The notes under the pieces are model-generated. The model saw only the letters and a list, made by a program, of their open reading frames with translations, did no database searches and had not been told where the DNA came from. From contig NZ_LMEY01000004.1 in assembly GCF_001426665.1 (NCBI RefSeq), forward strand, positions 1 to 64,000: DNA of 64,000 nucleotides, read 5' to 3'. The DNA is from Rhizobium sp. Root1334. GTDB taxonomy: Bacteria; Pseudomonadota; Alphaproteobacteria; Rhizobiales; Rhizobiaceae. Below are positions 35,998-44,386 of the stretch, one piece after another. The stretch's first letter is position 1; the number at the start of each line of letters is the position of its first letter. The position numbers and the translations under genes are program-made.

Positions 35998-36877
35998 ACA
36001 CTTCACGGATGAATTCAAAGCGGTTGGTAGCGAGCAACTGACACTTGCCATTGCAGTATTGACCGACCGTCCGCAGGGGCTGCCGGAGGCCATTCACGAT
36101 GCCCGCAAGAATTTCAAAAGACTGCGTTCTCTCTATCGCCTCGCCGCGGCAGACATTCCCGCATTCCAGCGCTCGGAGAATGCACGCATCCGCAAGATGT
36201 CCCAAATGCTCTCGATTTCCCGCGACGCGACTGCCCTTGTCGAAGTCAACCGGTATCTGCTGGAGCATGCCGAAACCAACGACGAACGCGCCGCCCTGAA
36301 ACGGATCGGCAAAGTGCTGATCACCCGGCGCGATGAGCGGGCCGCGGAGGGAGATCAACAGGAAGAAAGCGTCGCTTTAGCGCTCTCAACCTGCGGCAGG
36401 GCACTGGATTCACTCGCCTGCATCACTTTTCGGGACGGTGGCAAAAAGGGTGCCAAACGCATCGCCAAGGGCTGGCGCAAGGCATTGGAGAGAGCTTCCA
36501 CCGCGCTGGAAGCCTGTACGGACACCACCGATGCACATCTGTTTCATGAATTGCGCAAACGCAGTCAGGACTACCGTTTCTATCTCGATCTTCTGCAACG
36601 TCTGTGGCCCTCGGCGATGCACGCAAAGCGGGTCGAGGTCACGAAGGTGGTCGATCTGCTTGGCCATCACAACGATCTGGCGCTCCTTGCCTCCTTGGTC
36701 GATGAGCAGCCGCATCTATTGGGCAAGAGCGAGGACGTCGCCTATCTCCTCTCGGCCGTCATCACGCGGCAGAAAGCCCTGCGGGAACAGGCACTGACCG
36801 TTGCTGCTTCGGTTTTTCGCGATGACCCGAAGGACGAAAGCCGCAAGATCATGCTCCTGTGGCAGGACGCAGTCTGA
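35972..36877 (+). CDS. CHAD-domain protein
   Basis: A 301-residue helical protein with conserved basic and histidine residues: EAIHDARKNFKRLRSLYRL (about 39-57), RDATALVEVNRYL, LFHELRKRSQDYRFYLDLLQ, then LLGHHNDLALLASLV. CHAD domains bind polyphosphate granules and are often next to or fused with CYTH. Overlapping start with CYTH (26 bp) supports joint function in polyphosphate metabolism. It has no ppk nearby. Confidence 0.9.
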   Translation: MSYHIRPSEHFTDEFKAVGSEQLTLAIAVLTDRPQGLPEAIHDARKNFKRLRSLYRLAAADIPAFQRSENARIRKMSQMLSISRDATALVEVNRYLLEHAETNDERAALKRIGKVLITRRDERAAEGDQQEESVALALSTCGRALDSLACITFRDGGKKGAKRIAKGWRKALERASTALEACTDTTDAHLFHELRKRSQDYRFYLDLLQRLWPSAMHAKRVEVTKVVDLLGHHNDLALLASLVDEQPHLLGKSEDVAYLLSAVITRQKALREQALTVAASVFRDDPKDESRKIMLLWQDAV

Positions 36878-36896
36878 CGCGGCACTCCCGGCATTG

Positions 36897-36919
36897 ATAC
36901 TGCCAATCCCTGTCAGTAT
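36897..36919. promoter_or_regulatory. Operator candidate 1 of the YafY regulator
   Basis: ATACTG (36897-36902) and CAGTAT (36914-36919) frame CCA-ATCCC-TGT, giving CTGCCA-N5-TGTCAG at the core. It lies 11 bp before the YafY-type gene start. An almost identical core with the same N5 spacing occurs before the VOC gene downstream (37627-37644). Position and match suggest autoregulation. Confidence 0.65.
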
Positions 36920-36929
36920 GATCGCGACC

Positions 36930-37622
36930 ATGTCCCGCTCCACCCGTCTTCTCGATCTTATCCAGCTTCTGCGCACGTACCGGCGCCCGGTGAGCGGCAA
37001 CGCGCTTGCCCAGCGCATGGGCATCAGCATCCGCACGCTCTACCGCGACATCGCCACACTGCAGGCGCAAGGTGCCGACATCCAGGGCGCGCCCGGCTTC
37101 GGCTACGTGCTCAAACCCGGTTTCCTCATGCCGCCGATGATGCTGAGCGAAGAGGAAATCGAGGCGCTAGTGCTCGGCGCACGCTGGGTAGCGGCGCGGA
37201 CCGACGACGAATTGAAGGATGCCGCCCGCAACGCTCTGACAAAGATCGCCGCCGTGCTGCCCGCCGATCTGCGCCATGAGTTGGAAACGAACTCGCTGCT
37301 CGTCTACAACACCCGTGACCTTCGGCTGGGAACCATCGATTTTCCGGCCATTCGCGAAGCTATCCGGCTGGGTATAAAGATCGACATCGACTATGCCGAC
37401 GTCAATGGACAGCCGACAACGCGGCGCATCTGGCCTTTTGCGCTGGCTTATTTCGAGGAAACCCGCGTGCTGGCGGCCTGGTGCGAGCTGCGCAGCGACT
37501 TCCGTCATTTCCGCACCGACCGTTTTACCACCATGACCGTGACCGGCATCCGCATTCCACGCCGGCGCGACCGGTTGCTGGCCGAATGGCGAAACACCCA
37601 CAAGGTCCCTCAGGACATGTGA
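36930..37622 (+). CDS. YafY-family (HTH-WYL) transcriptional regulator
   Basis: A 230-residue DeoR/YafY-type regulator. The N-terminal helix-turn-helix is RLLDLIQLLRTYRRPVSGNA followed by LAQRMGISIRTLYRDIATLQ; the middle QGADIQGAPGFGYVL and the C-terminal WYL domain (IDIDYADVNGQPTTRRIWPF, about 150-170) detect an unknown ligand. ATG 36930 is chosen to begin at the HTH; 36918 and longer frames lack sense. The gene is flanked by matching palindromes, one for itself and one for the VOC gene. Confidence 0.92.
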   Translation: MSRSTRLLDLIQLLRTYRRPVSGNALAQRMGISIRTLYRDIATLQAQGADIQGAPGFGYVLKPGFLMPPMMLSEEEIEALVLGARWVAARTDDELKDAARNALTKIAAVLPADLRHELETNSLLVYNTRDLRLGTIDFPAIREAIRLGIKIDIDYADVNGQPTTRRIWPFALAYFEETRVLAAWCELRSDFRHFRTDRFTTMTVTGIRIPRRRDRLLAEWRNTHKVPQDM

Positions 37623-37626
37623 GCCT

Positions 37627-37644
37627 ACTGCCATAAATTGACAG
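37627..37644. promoter_or_regulatory. Operator candidate 2, before the VOC gene
   Basis: ACTGCCA-TAAAT-TGACAG matches operator candidate 1 in both half-sites and in the 5-base spacing. It lies 46 bp before the VOC start, only 4 bp after the regulator stop, where a promoter for the VOC gene would be. Confidence 0.65.
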
Positions 37645-37690
37645 CAGAACGGAATAGAAACGTCTCCGGACCCACCGAGAGGAGACTGCC

Positions 37691-38050
37691 ATGAAAACCG
37701 ACTTTGTTCTGCCCGTCGACAGCCCGGCCGAAAGCGCCGTTTTCTACATGGCGATGTTCGGTGCGCTGCCGCTGGAGCTGTCGCCGACCTATGCGGTCGT
37801 CCTGATGAACGATGCGTTGAAGCTTGGCCTGGCAAAGAGAAAGAGGCTGCCAGCCGCCGTGAATACCAACGACGCGGAGCTTCCAATCTTCGTCGCTGGC
37901 CGCGAAGGCGTCGATGCGCTTCACGACGAATGGCGCCGGAAAGGCGTGACGATCCTGCAGGAACCGGTCTCGTCGGACAGTGACTATACGTTTATCTGCA
38001 CCGACCCGGATGGCCATCGCCTGCGTGTCTTTACGCCGCAGGCCGCATGA
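37691..38050 (+). CDS. VOC-family (glyoxalase/bleomycin-resistance fold) protein
   Basis: A 119-residue single-module vicinal oxygen chelate protein: LPVDSPAESAVFYMAMFGAL (about 7-26), ALHDEWRRKGVTILQEPVSS, YTFICTDPDGHRLRVFTP. It could be a detoxifying transferase, dioxygenase-like enzyme or binding protein; metal ligands are not fully conserved as seen by eye. RBS GAGAGGAG precedes the ATG. The adjacent YafY regulator and shared operator suggest it is the main regulated target. Confidence 0.85.
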   Translation: MKTDFVLPVDSPAESAVFYMAMFGALPLELSPTYAVVLMNDALKLGLAKRKRLPAAVNTNDAELPIFVAGREGVDALHDEWRRKGVTILQEPVSSDSDYTFICTDPDGHRLRVFTPQAA

Positions 38051-38113
38051 CCATCTCCATGCCGGCCGCGCACCCGATTGCGCGCGCGGCCGGAAAGCTG
38101 TATTTCACGCCGC

Positions 38114-39058
38114 ATGACAGACACGATCCACACCCCTCGCCCGGAAGCCAATGGCCAGTTTCTGGTGGCAGCGCTTTATCATTTCGCCGCATTCGAGCGC
38201 TTTGCCGACTTTCGCGAGCCATTGCAGGCGATCTGTGATGACAATGGCGTCAAGGGCACATTGCTGCTGGCGCATGAGGGCATCAACGGCACGATTGCCG
38301 GTCCTGAGGACGGCATCAGGGCCGTGCTTGCCTTTCTGCGCACCCAGCCGGAATTCGTAGGTCTCGAACATAAGGAAAGCTGGGCCTCCTCCATGCCGTT
38401 CCTGCGCATGAAGGCGCGGCTGAAGAAGGAAATCGTTACCATGGGCGTCGAGGATATCGACCCCAACAAGATCGTTGGCACCTATGTGGCTCCGAAGGAC
38501 TGGAATGCGCTGATCTCCGATCCCGATACAATCGTGATCGATACCCGCAACGACTACGAGACCGCGATCGGCATGTTCCGTGGCGCGGTCGACCCCAACA
38601 CCAAAAGCTTCCGTGAGTTCCCCGGCTGGGTGAAAAACAATGCCGATCTCGCCGCAAAGCCGAAGATCGCCATGTACTGCACCGGCGGCATCCGCTGCGA
38701 GAAGGCGACAGCCTTCATGAAGGAACAGGGCTTTGACGAGGTCTACCACCTCAAGGGCGGCATCCTGAAATATCTGGAAGACATGCCGGAAGAGGAAAGC
38801 CTCTGGGATGGCGCCTGCTTCGTCTTTGACGACCGCGTCTCGGTGACGCATGGCCTGAAGGAAGGCGAGCACACGCTCTGCCACGCCTGCCGCCAGCCGC
38901 TGACGCCGCAGGACCTTCTGTCACCCCATCACGAGCATGGCGTCACCTGCGTCCACTGTCATGATACCCGCACAGAGGAAGACCGCCAGCGTTATCGCCA
39001 GCGGCAGCGGCAGATGGAGCTGGCAAAGAAACGCGGCGAGCGGCATTTGGGAAGCTGA
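38114..39058 (+). CDS. trhO: tRNA uridine(34) hydroxylase TrhO
   Basis: A 314-residue rhodanese-like protein (YceA family). It uses oxygen to hydroxylate uridine 34 of tRNAs, the first step of cmo5U/mcmo5U formation. N-terminal acylphosphatase-like part ([17 protein letters not shown]), the rhodanese domain with active Cys in [15 protein letters not shown], and a C-terminal zinc-like module ([14 protein letters not shown]) are present. ATG 38114 (MTDTIH) is chosen over 38078. Confidence 0.92.
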   Translation: MTDTIHTPRPEANGQFLVAALYHFAAFERFADFREPLQAICDDNGVKGTLLLAHEGINGTIAGPEDGIRAVLAFLRTQPEFVGLEHKESWASSMPFLRMKARLKKEIVTMGVEDIDPNKIVGTYVAPKDWNALISDPDTIVIDTRNDYETAIGMFRGAVDPNTKSFREFPGWVKNNADLAAKPKIAMYCTGGIRCEKATAFMKEQGFDEVYHLKGGILKYLEDMPEEESLWDGACFVFDDRVSVTHGLKEGEHTLCHACRQPLTPQDLLSPHHEHGVTCVHCHDTRTEEDRQRYRQRQRQMELAKKRGERHLGS

Positions 39059-39132
39059 GCCCGCCGCCGAGGCGGGCCGGGTATCTGTCCTGCGCTGCAT
39101 CACCATTCTTATGATGATGCAGCCGGTCGAAT

Positions 39133-40506
39133 TTACCCGGCCTTGTGATTGCCCTTCGGAAACTGTTCGGCCAGTTCCTTGTACCAATGACCGCTTTTCT
39201 TGATGGTTCGGACCTGGGTATCGTAATCGACATGGACGATGCCGAAGCGCATCTTGTAGCCTTCCGCCCACTCGAAATTATCCATCAGGCTCCAGGCAAA
39301 ATAGCCTTTCATCGGATAACCTTCCCGGATCAAATCTGCCGTGACGGCAAGATGCTCGGCGATGTAATCGAGCCGCGGCTGATCATCGACCACGCCGTTT
39401 TCGACGCCCATATTGTAGGCCGCCCCGTTCTCGGTGATGTAGCAATCCGGCAGCGCGTAGCGGTCGTTGACCGTGCGGATGAGATCACCCAGCGCCTGCG
39501 GAAAGATCTCCCAGCCGATATCGGTCTTCACGTCGTTGACCGGCTTGGCGTTCACCGTCGCCGGGAATTCGGCACCTTCGGCTGGATCATGGGACACACG
39601 CATCGGCGTGTAGTAGTTGACGCCCCACCAGTCGGTTTTCTGGCTGATCGTTGCCATATCACCATCCTCAATGGTGGGCATGCGATGGCCGAGCGCCGAC
39701 AGGAAGCTTTGCGGATATTCACCCTTGAAGACCGGGCCGAAGAAGACGCCGTTGTGGAAATCGAAGGCCCGTTCAGCCGCCGCCTTGTCCTCGGCGCTGT
39801 CGCTATCGGGATAGACATGCATCGGGTTGATGACGATGCCAACCGGCAGGTCCGGCTGGAGTTCGCGGACGGTGGCAACGCCAAGGCCATGGGCGAGGTT
39901 GGTGAAATGCAGCGCATGCAGGGCCGCATCCATGTTGCGCTCACCCGGGGCGTGAATGCCGTAGAGATGGCTGAGCCAGACGGAGCACCAGGGCTCGTTG
40001 AACGTCGCCACAGCATCGAGACGATCACCGAGGCGGGCGATGACGGTTTTGGCGTAGCGCTGGTAGGCATAGGCCGTCGTGCGCGCCGTCCAGCCGCCGT
40101 CGCCCATCAGCGCCAGCGGCAGGTCCCAATGATACAGCGTCGCAAAGGCCTGGATGTTGCGCTGCTTCAGGCCATCGACAAGGCGATCGTAGAAATCCAG
40201 CCCCTTTTCATTGACCGGCCCGGTGCCTTCCGGAATGATCCGCGGCCAGGCGATCGAGAAGCGATAGGCTTCGACACCAAGGCCCTGGATCAGGTCAAGG
40301 TCCTCATCCAGCCGGTTGTAGTGATCGCAGGCGACATTGCCGTTGTGCCCCTGATAGACCCGGCCCGGCATGTTGGAAAACGCATCCCAGATCGACGGCT
40401 TGCGCCCATCGGTCTTGGTTGCCCCCTCGATCTGGAACGAGGCGGTCGCCACACCGAAAATGAAATCGCCGGGGAAGCGTTCAGCCAGTTTCTTTGCTTC
40501 GATCAT
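39133..40506 (-). CDS. GH1 beta-glucosidase
   Basis: A 457-residue glycoside hydrolase family 1 enzyme. FGVATASFQIEGA begins the barrel; the acid/base is Glu in FNEPWC (about 168), and the nucleophile Glu in YITENGAAY (about 360); WSLMDNFEWAEGY is the aglycone-binding end. It releases glucose from beta-glucosides in the cytoplasm (no signal peptide). ATG 40506 follows GAGGG at about 5 bases; several further upstream in-frame ATGs (40509, 40518, 40557, 40596) lack a ribosome site. A LacI-like operator lies about 60 bp upstream. Confidence 0.93.
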   Translation of the reverse strand: MIEAKKLAERFPGDFIFGVATASFQIEGATKTDGRKPSIWDAFSNMPGRVYQGHNGNVACDHYNRLDEDLDLIQGLGVEAYRFSIAWPRIIPEGTGPVNEKGLDFYDRLVDGLKQRNIQAFATLYHWDLPLALMGDGGWTARTTAYAYQRYAKTVIARLGDRLDAVATFNEPWCSVWLSHLYGIHAPGERNMDAALHALHFTNLAHGLGVATVRELQPDLPVGIVINPMHVYPDSDSAEDKAAAERAFDFHNGVFFGPVFKGEYPQSFLSALGHRMPTIEDGDMATISQKTDWWGVNYYTPMRVSHDPAEGAEFPATVNAKPVNDVKTDIGWEIFPQALGDLIRTVNDRYALPDCYITENGAAYNMGVENGVVDDQPRLDYIAEHLAVTADLIREGYPMKGYFAWSLMDNFEWAEGYKMRFGIVHVDYDTQVRTIKKSGHWYKELAEQFPKGNHKAG

Positions 40507-40565
40507 CATCGCCCTCATCGGATTGCGCGGCAAACCATCAAATCCGCTCCACGCCATCAGGAAAT

Positions 40566-40579
40566 CTGAAACGTTGCAG
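40566..40579. promoter_or_regulatory. LacI-type operator candidate before GH1 gene
   Basis: CTGAAACGTTGCAG: six of seven pairs match around the AAACGTT core common to LacI-family sites. It lies 60 bp before the chosen start of the beta-glucosidase gene. The regulator is unknown; three LacI genes lie within 25 kb. Confidence 0.45.
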
Positions 40580-40678
40580 TAACTCGGAATGACCAAAAGT
40601 CAACCACAGAATCGCCTATGGACTGCATCACTCCGCCCTTTCGGGGCGGAGTGAATGAGAGCACGTATCTGCGATGGA

Positions 40679-41860
40679 TCAGACCTTGATCCAGGCGCCG
40701 TTGCGCTTCGACGACTGGACGCAGGCATCGACAAACACCATGCCCTTCATGCCATCATCGATCGTCGGATAAACGACCGCCGGGTCGACCGCCACGCCCT
40801 TGCGCTTGGCGAAGATGGCGCGAGCGGCTTCGGTGTAGATATTGGCGAAGCCTTCGAGATAGCCTTCCGGATGGCCGGACGGGATGCGGGACACACGGGC
40901 GGCGGCCGGGCCGGAACCGGCACCCGCACGGGTGATCAGGCGCTTGGGCTCACCGAACGGCGTGTACCAGAGATAGTTCGGGTCCTTCTGCGTCCATTCC
41001 AGGCCGCCCTTCGTGCCATAGACGCGGACCATCAGGCCGTTCTCATGGCCGGGGGCAACCTGACTGCACCAGAGCATACCCTTGGCGCGCTGACCGTTCT
41101 TTTCCTTGAAGCGCATCATCACATGCGCGTTGTCATCCAGCGCCCGGCCTTCGACGAAGCTATCGAGATCGGCAGCCAGCTCTTCCAGCTCAAGGCCGGA
41201 AACGAAAGCGCCGAGATTATACGCATGGGTGCCGATATCGCCGGTGGAGCCACCCGCCCCTGACTTCGACGGATCGGTGCGCCATGCGGCCTGCTTCTGA
41301 CCGGACTGTTCGATATTCTCGGTCAGCCAATCCTGCGGATACTCCATCTGCACCAGCCGGACGGCGCCGATATCGCCATTCTCGATCATCTCGCGGGCCT
41401 GGCGGACCATCGGATAACCGGTGTAATTGTGGGTGAGCACGAACAGCGCGTCGCTCTCATCCGCCAGCTTCTTCAGTTTCTTAGCGTCCGATAGCGTTGA
41501 GGTCAGCGGCTTGTCGCAGATCACATGAATACCGCGTTTGAGGAATTCGCGGGCGGCCTCGTAATGCACGTGGTTCGGCGTAACGATAGCGACGGCCTCG
41601 ATGCCGTTCTTCAGCTTGGCTTCGCGGATCGCCATTTCCTTGAAATCGGAATAGCTGCGTGCCGGATCAAGACCGAGTTCGGCACCCGAATTCTTCGCCT
41701 TTTCCGGTGTCGACGACAGCGCGCCAGCGACCAGCTCGAATTGATCGTCAAGTCGCGCAGCCATGCGGTGGACGGCGCCAATAAACGCACCAGACCCGCC
41801 GCCGACCATGCCGAGACGAATACGCTTTTCCCGAACCTCGGTGGTTCCTTCGATTGCCAT
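40679..41860 (-). CDS. Gfo/Idh/MocA-family oxidoreductase
   Basis: A 393-residue NAD(P)-dependent sugar dehydrogenase. The Rossmann segment IRLGMVGGGSGAFIG (about 14-28) opens the fold; the conserved CDKPLTST supplies the Lys of the EKP motif, and GDIGTHAYNL the catalytic Asp and His. It is separated from the TIM-barrel gene by a repeat-bearing gap, and downstream of it in the same direction. This pairing is known for sugar-oxidation systems, such as 3-keto-sugar formation; the substrate is unknown. Confidence 0.92.
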   Translation of the reverse strand: MAIEGTTEVREKRIRLGMVGGGSGAFIGAVHRMAARLDDQFELVAGALSSTPEKAKNSGAELGLDPARSYSDFKEMAIREAKLKNGIEAVAIVTPNHVHYEAAREFLKRGIHVICDKPLTSTLSDAKKLKKLADESDALFVLTHNYTGYPMVRQAREMIENGDIGAVRLVQMEYPQDWLTENIEQSGQKQAAWRTDPSKSGAGGSTGDIGTHAYNLGAFVSGLELEELAADLDSFVEGRALDDNAHVMMRFKEKNGQRAKGMLWCSQVAPGHENGLMVRVYGTKGGLEWTQKDPNYLWYTPFGEPKRLITRAGAGSGPAAARVSRIPSGHPEGYLEGFANIYTEAARAIFAKRKGVAVDPAVVYPTIDDGMKGMVFVDACVQSSKRNGAWIKV

Positions 41861-41928
41861 AGAGTGTCTCCCTTAATTGGATTTGTGTTCGTAGGAGTTT
41901 TTCTCTCCCTTACCGGCGGTGGCGACCT

Positions 41929-41977
41929 CTTCTCCCCAGCGGGGAGAAGTGCCGAACGCAGTGAGGCGATGAGGGGG
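41929..41977 (+). repeat. Dispersed palindromic repeat, variant copy
   Basis: Same start as copy 1 (cttctcccc-agc-ggggagaag) and the same G-rich end (gatgaggggg), but the centre differs (gtgccgaacgcagtgaggc). This is a second subtype of the family. It faces the opposite way to the neighbouring copy at 42003-42050. Confidence 0.75.
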
Positions 41978-42002
41978 CGGCTCGGCAAATTCTGAGCGTT
42001 TG

Positions 42003-42050
42003 CCCCCCTCATCCGGCCCTTCGGGCCACCTTCTCCCCGAGGGGGAGAAG
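42003..42050 (-). repeat. Dispersed palindromic repeat, copy 2
   Basis: The reverse complement nearly equals copy 1 at 41-89: cttctcccc-ctc-ggggagaag, then ggtggcccg and gggccggatgagggg. Two or three substitutions only. Presence of almost identical units 42 kb apart shows a dispersed repeat family. Confidence 0.8.
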
Positions 42051-42055
42051 AGGCT

Positions 42056-43108
42056 TTAAAGCCCCAGCATACGCCGGTTGGCCGCGTCGTCTGCCCCACT
42101 GTCGGCAAAATCATCGAAGGCTTTTTCGGTGACGCGGATGATGTGGTGCTTGACGAATTCCGCGCCTTCGCGGGCGCCGTCTTCGGGATGCTTCAGCGCG
42201 CATTCCCATTCGACCACAGCCCAGCCGTCGAAATCATTGGCGGTCAGCTTCGAGAACACCGCGCCGAAATCGACCTGGCCGTCGCCCGGCGAGCGGAAGC
42301 GCCCGGCCCGGTTCACCCAGCCCTGGTAGCCGCCATAGACACCCTGGCGCCCCGTCGGATTGAACTCGGCATCCTTGACGTGGAACATCTTGATGCGCTC
42401 GTGGTAGATATCGATGTTGTCGAGATAATCCAGGCACTGAAGAACATAGTGCGAGGGATCGTAGAGCATGTTCGCGCGGGGATGGTTGCCGACGCGCTCG
42501 AGGAACATCTCGAACGTGATTCCATCATGCAGGTCCTCGCCCGGATGAATCTCATAGGCGATATCGACGCCGCAATCATCGGCGTGATCGAGGATCGGCT
42601 TCCAGCGGCGGGCGAGTTCATCAAAAGCGGTTTCCACCAGACCTGCGGGGCGCTGCGGCCACGGATACATGAACGGCCAGGCGAGCGCGCCGGAGAAGGT
42701 CGCATGCGCCTTGATGCCGAGATGCTTCGACGCCGTCAGCGCCATCTTGACCTGTTCGACAGCCCATTGCTGGCGGGCCTTCGGATTACCGCGCACTTCG
42801 GGGACAGCAAAACCATCGAACGCTTCGTCATAGACCGGATTGACCGCGACCAGCTGGCCCTGAAGGTGGGTCGAAAGCTCGGTCACCTCAACGCCGTTCT
42901 CGCGCGCCTTGCCGGCGAACTCGTCACAATAATCCTTCGACGAAGCTGCCTTCTTCAGGTCGATCAACTGGCTGGCCCAGGTCGGAACCTGAACGCCGAT
43001 ATAGCCGCAATCGGCCGCCCACTGGGTGATCGAATCCCATGAATTAAAGGGAGCGGCATCACCCGCAAATTGGCCAAGGAAAAGCGCGGGGCCCTTGATG
43101 GTCTTCAT
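42056..43108 (-). CDS. Sugar phosphate isomerase/epimerase-like TIM-barrel protein
   Basis: A 350-residue AP-endonuclease-2-fold (xylose-isomerase-like) protein. Metal-binding residues are visible in DIAYEIHPGEDLHDG (Glu), NMLYDPSHYVLQ (Asp/His) and MFHVKDAEF (His and Asp), and VVEWECA near the C-terminus supplies the final Glu. It precedes the Gfo/Idh/MocA gene and they share direction. Related pairs take part in inositol, 3-keto-sugar and levoglucosan breakdown. Exact reaction is unknown. A LacI-type site sits 26 bp upstream of its start. Confidence 0.9.
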   Translation of the reverse strand: MKTIKGPALFLGQFAGDAAPFNSWDSITQWAADCGYIGVQVPTWASQLIDLKKAASSKDYCDEFAGKARENGVEVTELSTHLQGQLVAVNPVYDEAFDGFAVPEVRGNPKARQQWAVEQVKMALTASKHLGIKAHATFSGALAWPFMYPWPQRPAGLVETAFDELARRWKPILDHADDCGVDIAYEIHPGEDLHDGITFEMFLERVGNHPRANMLYDPSHYVLQCLDYLDNIDIYHERIKMFHVKDAEFNPTGRQGVYGGYQGWVNRAGRFRSPGDGQVDFGAVFSKLTANDFDGWAVVEWECALKHPEDGAREGAEFVKHHIIRVTEKAFDDFADSGADDAANRRMLGL

Positions 43109-43133
43109 GTCAGATTCCTCCCTGATTATCGAC

Positions 43134-43147
43134 CGTAAACGTTTCCG
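43134..43147. promoter_or_regulatory. LacI-type operator candidate before the isomerase gene
   Basis: CGTAAACGTTTCCG has the AAACGTTT core with six of seven base pairs matching. It lies 26 bp upstream of the isomerase start, within the promoter zone of the isomerase/oxidoreductase operon. Confidence 0.5.
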
Positions 43148-43325
43148 TAGTGTTGTAACATGCCATTTATCGAGGGCAAGGCGCCTCTTTCCGATAAAGC
43201 CAGCTGGCGGCGATGGCCAGAATTCCAGTGCGCCGGAACCTAATCACGGACTTTGCGTGGCGGCAAGAGGTACGTGCCGCAAAAATCCGGCGAGACAGTC
43301 CGAACAATGTCCCGTCATAAAAATA

Positions 43326-43347
43326 GGCGCCCGTTTTCGCGGGCGCC
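43326..43347 (-). terminator. Terminator of the sugar ABC operon
   Basis: GGCGCCCG (43326-43333) pairs with CGGGCGCC (43340-43347); on the minus strand it is followed by TATTTTTATG, a U-rich tail. It lies about 20 bp past the substrate-binding protein stop. Confidence 0.85.
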
Positions 43348-43366
43348 CGGTCGTTGCCTTAAGCGA

Positions 43367-44320
43367 TCAGAACGGTGAATCGGGGAAGTAGAAGTCCTTG
43401 GCATTGTCCTTGGTCACGAGCGTTGCGTCGATGGTGTAGACGCCGCGAACCGGAACCTGGCCATAGAAATTGGCAACGGTCATTTCGAGCGCGGTACCAA
43501 CCATTGCCGGCGGATAGAGCACGTCGACCGGGATCATCTTGTCACCGTCCATGACCTTCTTGATCATGTCCTTCGAACCGGCACCGGCCACGACATACTG
43601 GATGTCGGTGCGCTTGGCCTGGTCGATAGCCTGCAGCACGCCGACAGCCATGTCGTCGTCCTGGCACCAGACCACGTCGATCTTCGGGTACTTGGTCAGG
43701 TAGTCCTGCATGACCTTGAAGGCGTCGTCGCGGTTCCAGTTGCCGAACTGGCGGTCGAGAACCTTGACGTTGGAACCTTCGATGCCCTTGTCGAAGCCAT
43801 CCTGACGCTGCTGGTCGATCGGGATCGGCAGGCCGCGAATGATGACGACTTCAGCGTCCGGCGTCGTTGCCTTGATATATTCGCCGGCCGTCTGACCGAG
43901 AGCCGGGTTGTTGCCGGCCACATAGAGGTCGCGAACAGTGTTGTCGTTGACGGACGGCGCGCGGTCGACGATGGCGACGAACGTGCCCTTGCCCTTGACT
44001 TCCTTGATGGCGTTGACCAGCGGATCCGGATCGGACGGCAGGATGACCAGTGCGTCGATGCCCTGAGTTTCAAGGTCCTGCACGGCATTGGCCTGGCTTG
44101 CCGGATCCGGCGACGTCTTGACGATGACGTTGAGGCCCGGATGCTGCGACATCAAGAGCTTGGCGACACGTTCGGCGTGGAACACGACGCCCGACGTCCA
44201 GCCATGGTCGGCGGCCGGGATCGAAACGCCGATCGTGACCTTCTTTTCCTCTTGCGCGTGGGCAACGCTGGTCAGCGCCATGACGGCGACGGCTGCTGCG
44301 CCCAATAGTCCTTTACGCAT
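43367..44320 (-). CDS. Sugar ABC transporter substrate-binding protein (CUT2 type)
   Basis: A 317-residue periplasmic binding protein. The signal peptide is residues 1 to about 22 (LTSVAHAQ). The mature start KVTIGVSIPAADHGWTSGVV and DALVILPSDPDPLVNAI, DTVWCQDDDMAVGVLQAI type segments are those of ribose/xylose/galactofuranose-like CUT2 binding proteins. The ligand cannot be predicted. It is the third gene of the ATPase-permease-SBP operon and has its own terminator directly after. Confidence 0.92.
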   Translation of the reverse strand: MRKGLLGAAAVAVMALTSVAHAQEEKKVTIGVSIPAADHGWTSGVVFHAERVAKLLMSQHPGLNVIVKTSPDPASQANAVQDLETQGIDALVILPSDPDPLVNAIKEVKGKGTFVAIVDRAPSVNDNTVRDLYVAGNNPALGQTAGEYIKATTPDAEVVIIRGLPIPIDQQRQDGFDKGIEGSNVKVLDRQFGNWNRDDAFKVMQDYLTKYPKIDVVWCQDDDMAVGVLQAIDQAKRTDIQYVVAGAGSKDMIKKVMDGDKMIPVDVLYPPAMVGTALEMTVANFYGQVPVRGVYTIDATLVTKDNAKDFYFPDSPF

Positions 44321-44386
44321 GTTTCTCTCTCCCTAGTGAATGCGGGTCTAACAGTCCTGACCGGGCGACCCCCTGAACCCGGTCCT

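Larger units (their letters stand above)
41861..42055. other. Intercistronic region with two repeat elements
   Basis: 195 bp between the isomerase and oxidoreductase genes, both on the minus strand. Almost all of it is two inverted-repeat units listed separately, facing opposite ways. They may fold in the transcript and set relative expression, but that is not demonstrated. Confidence 0.6.

Noticed and set aside
39145..40569. 474-codon frame opposite the GH1 gene
   Set aside because: Shadow of the beta-glucosidase, whose catalytic Glu motifs are intact.
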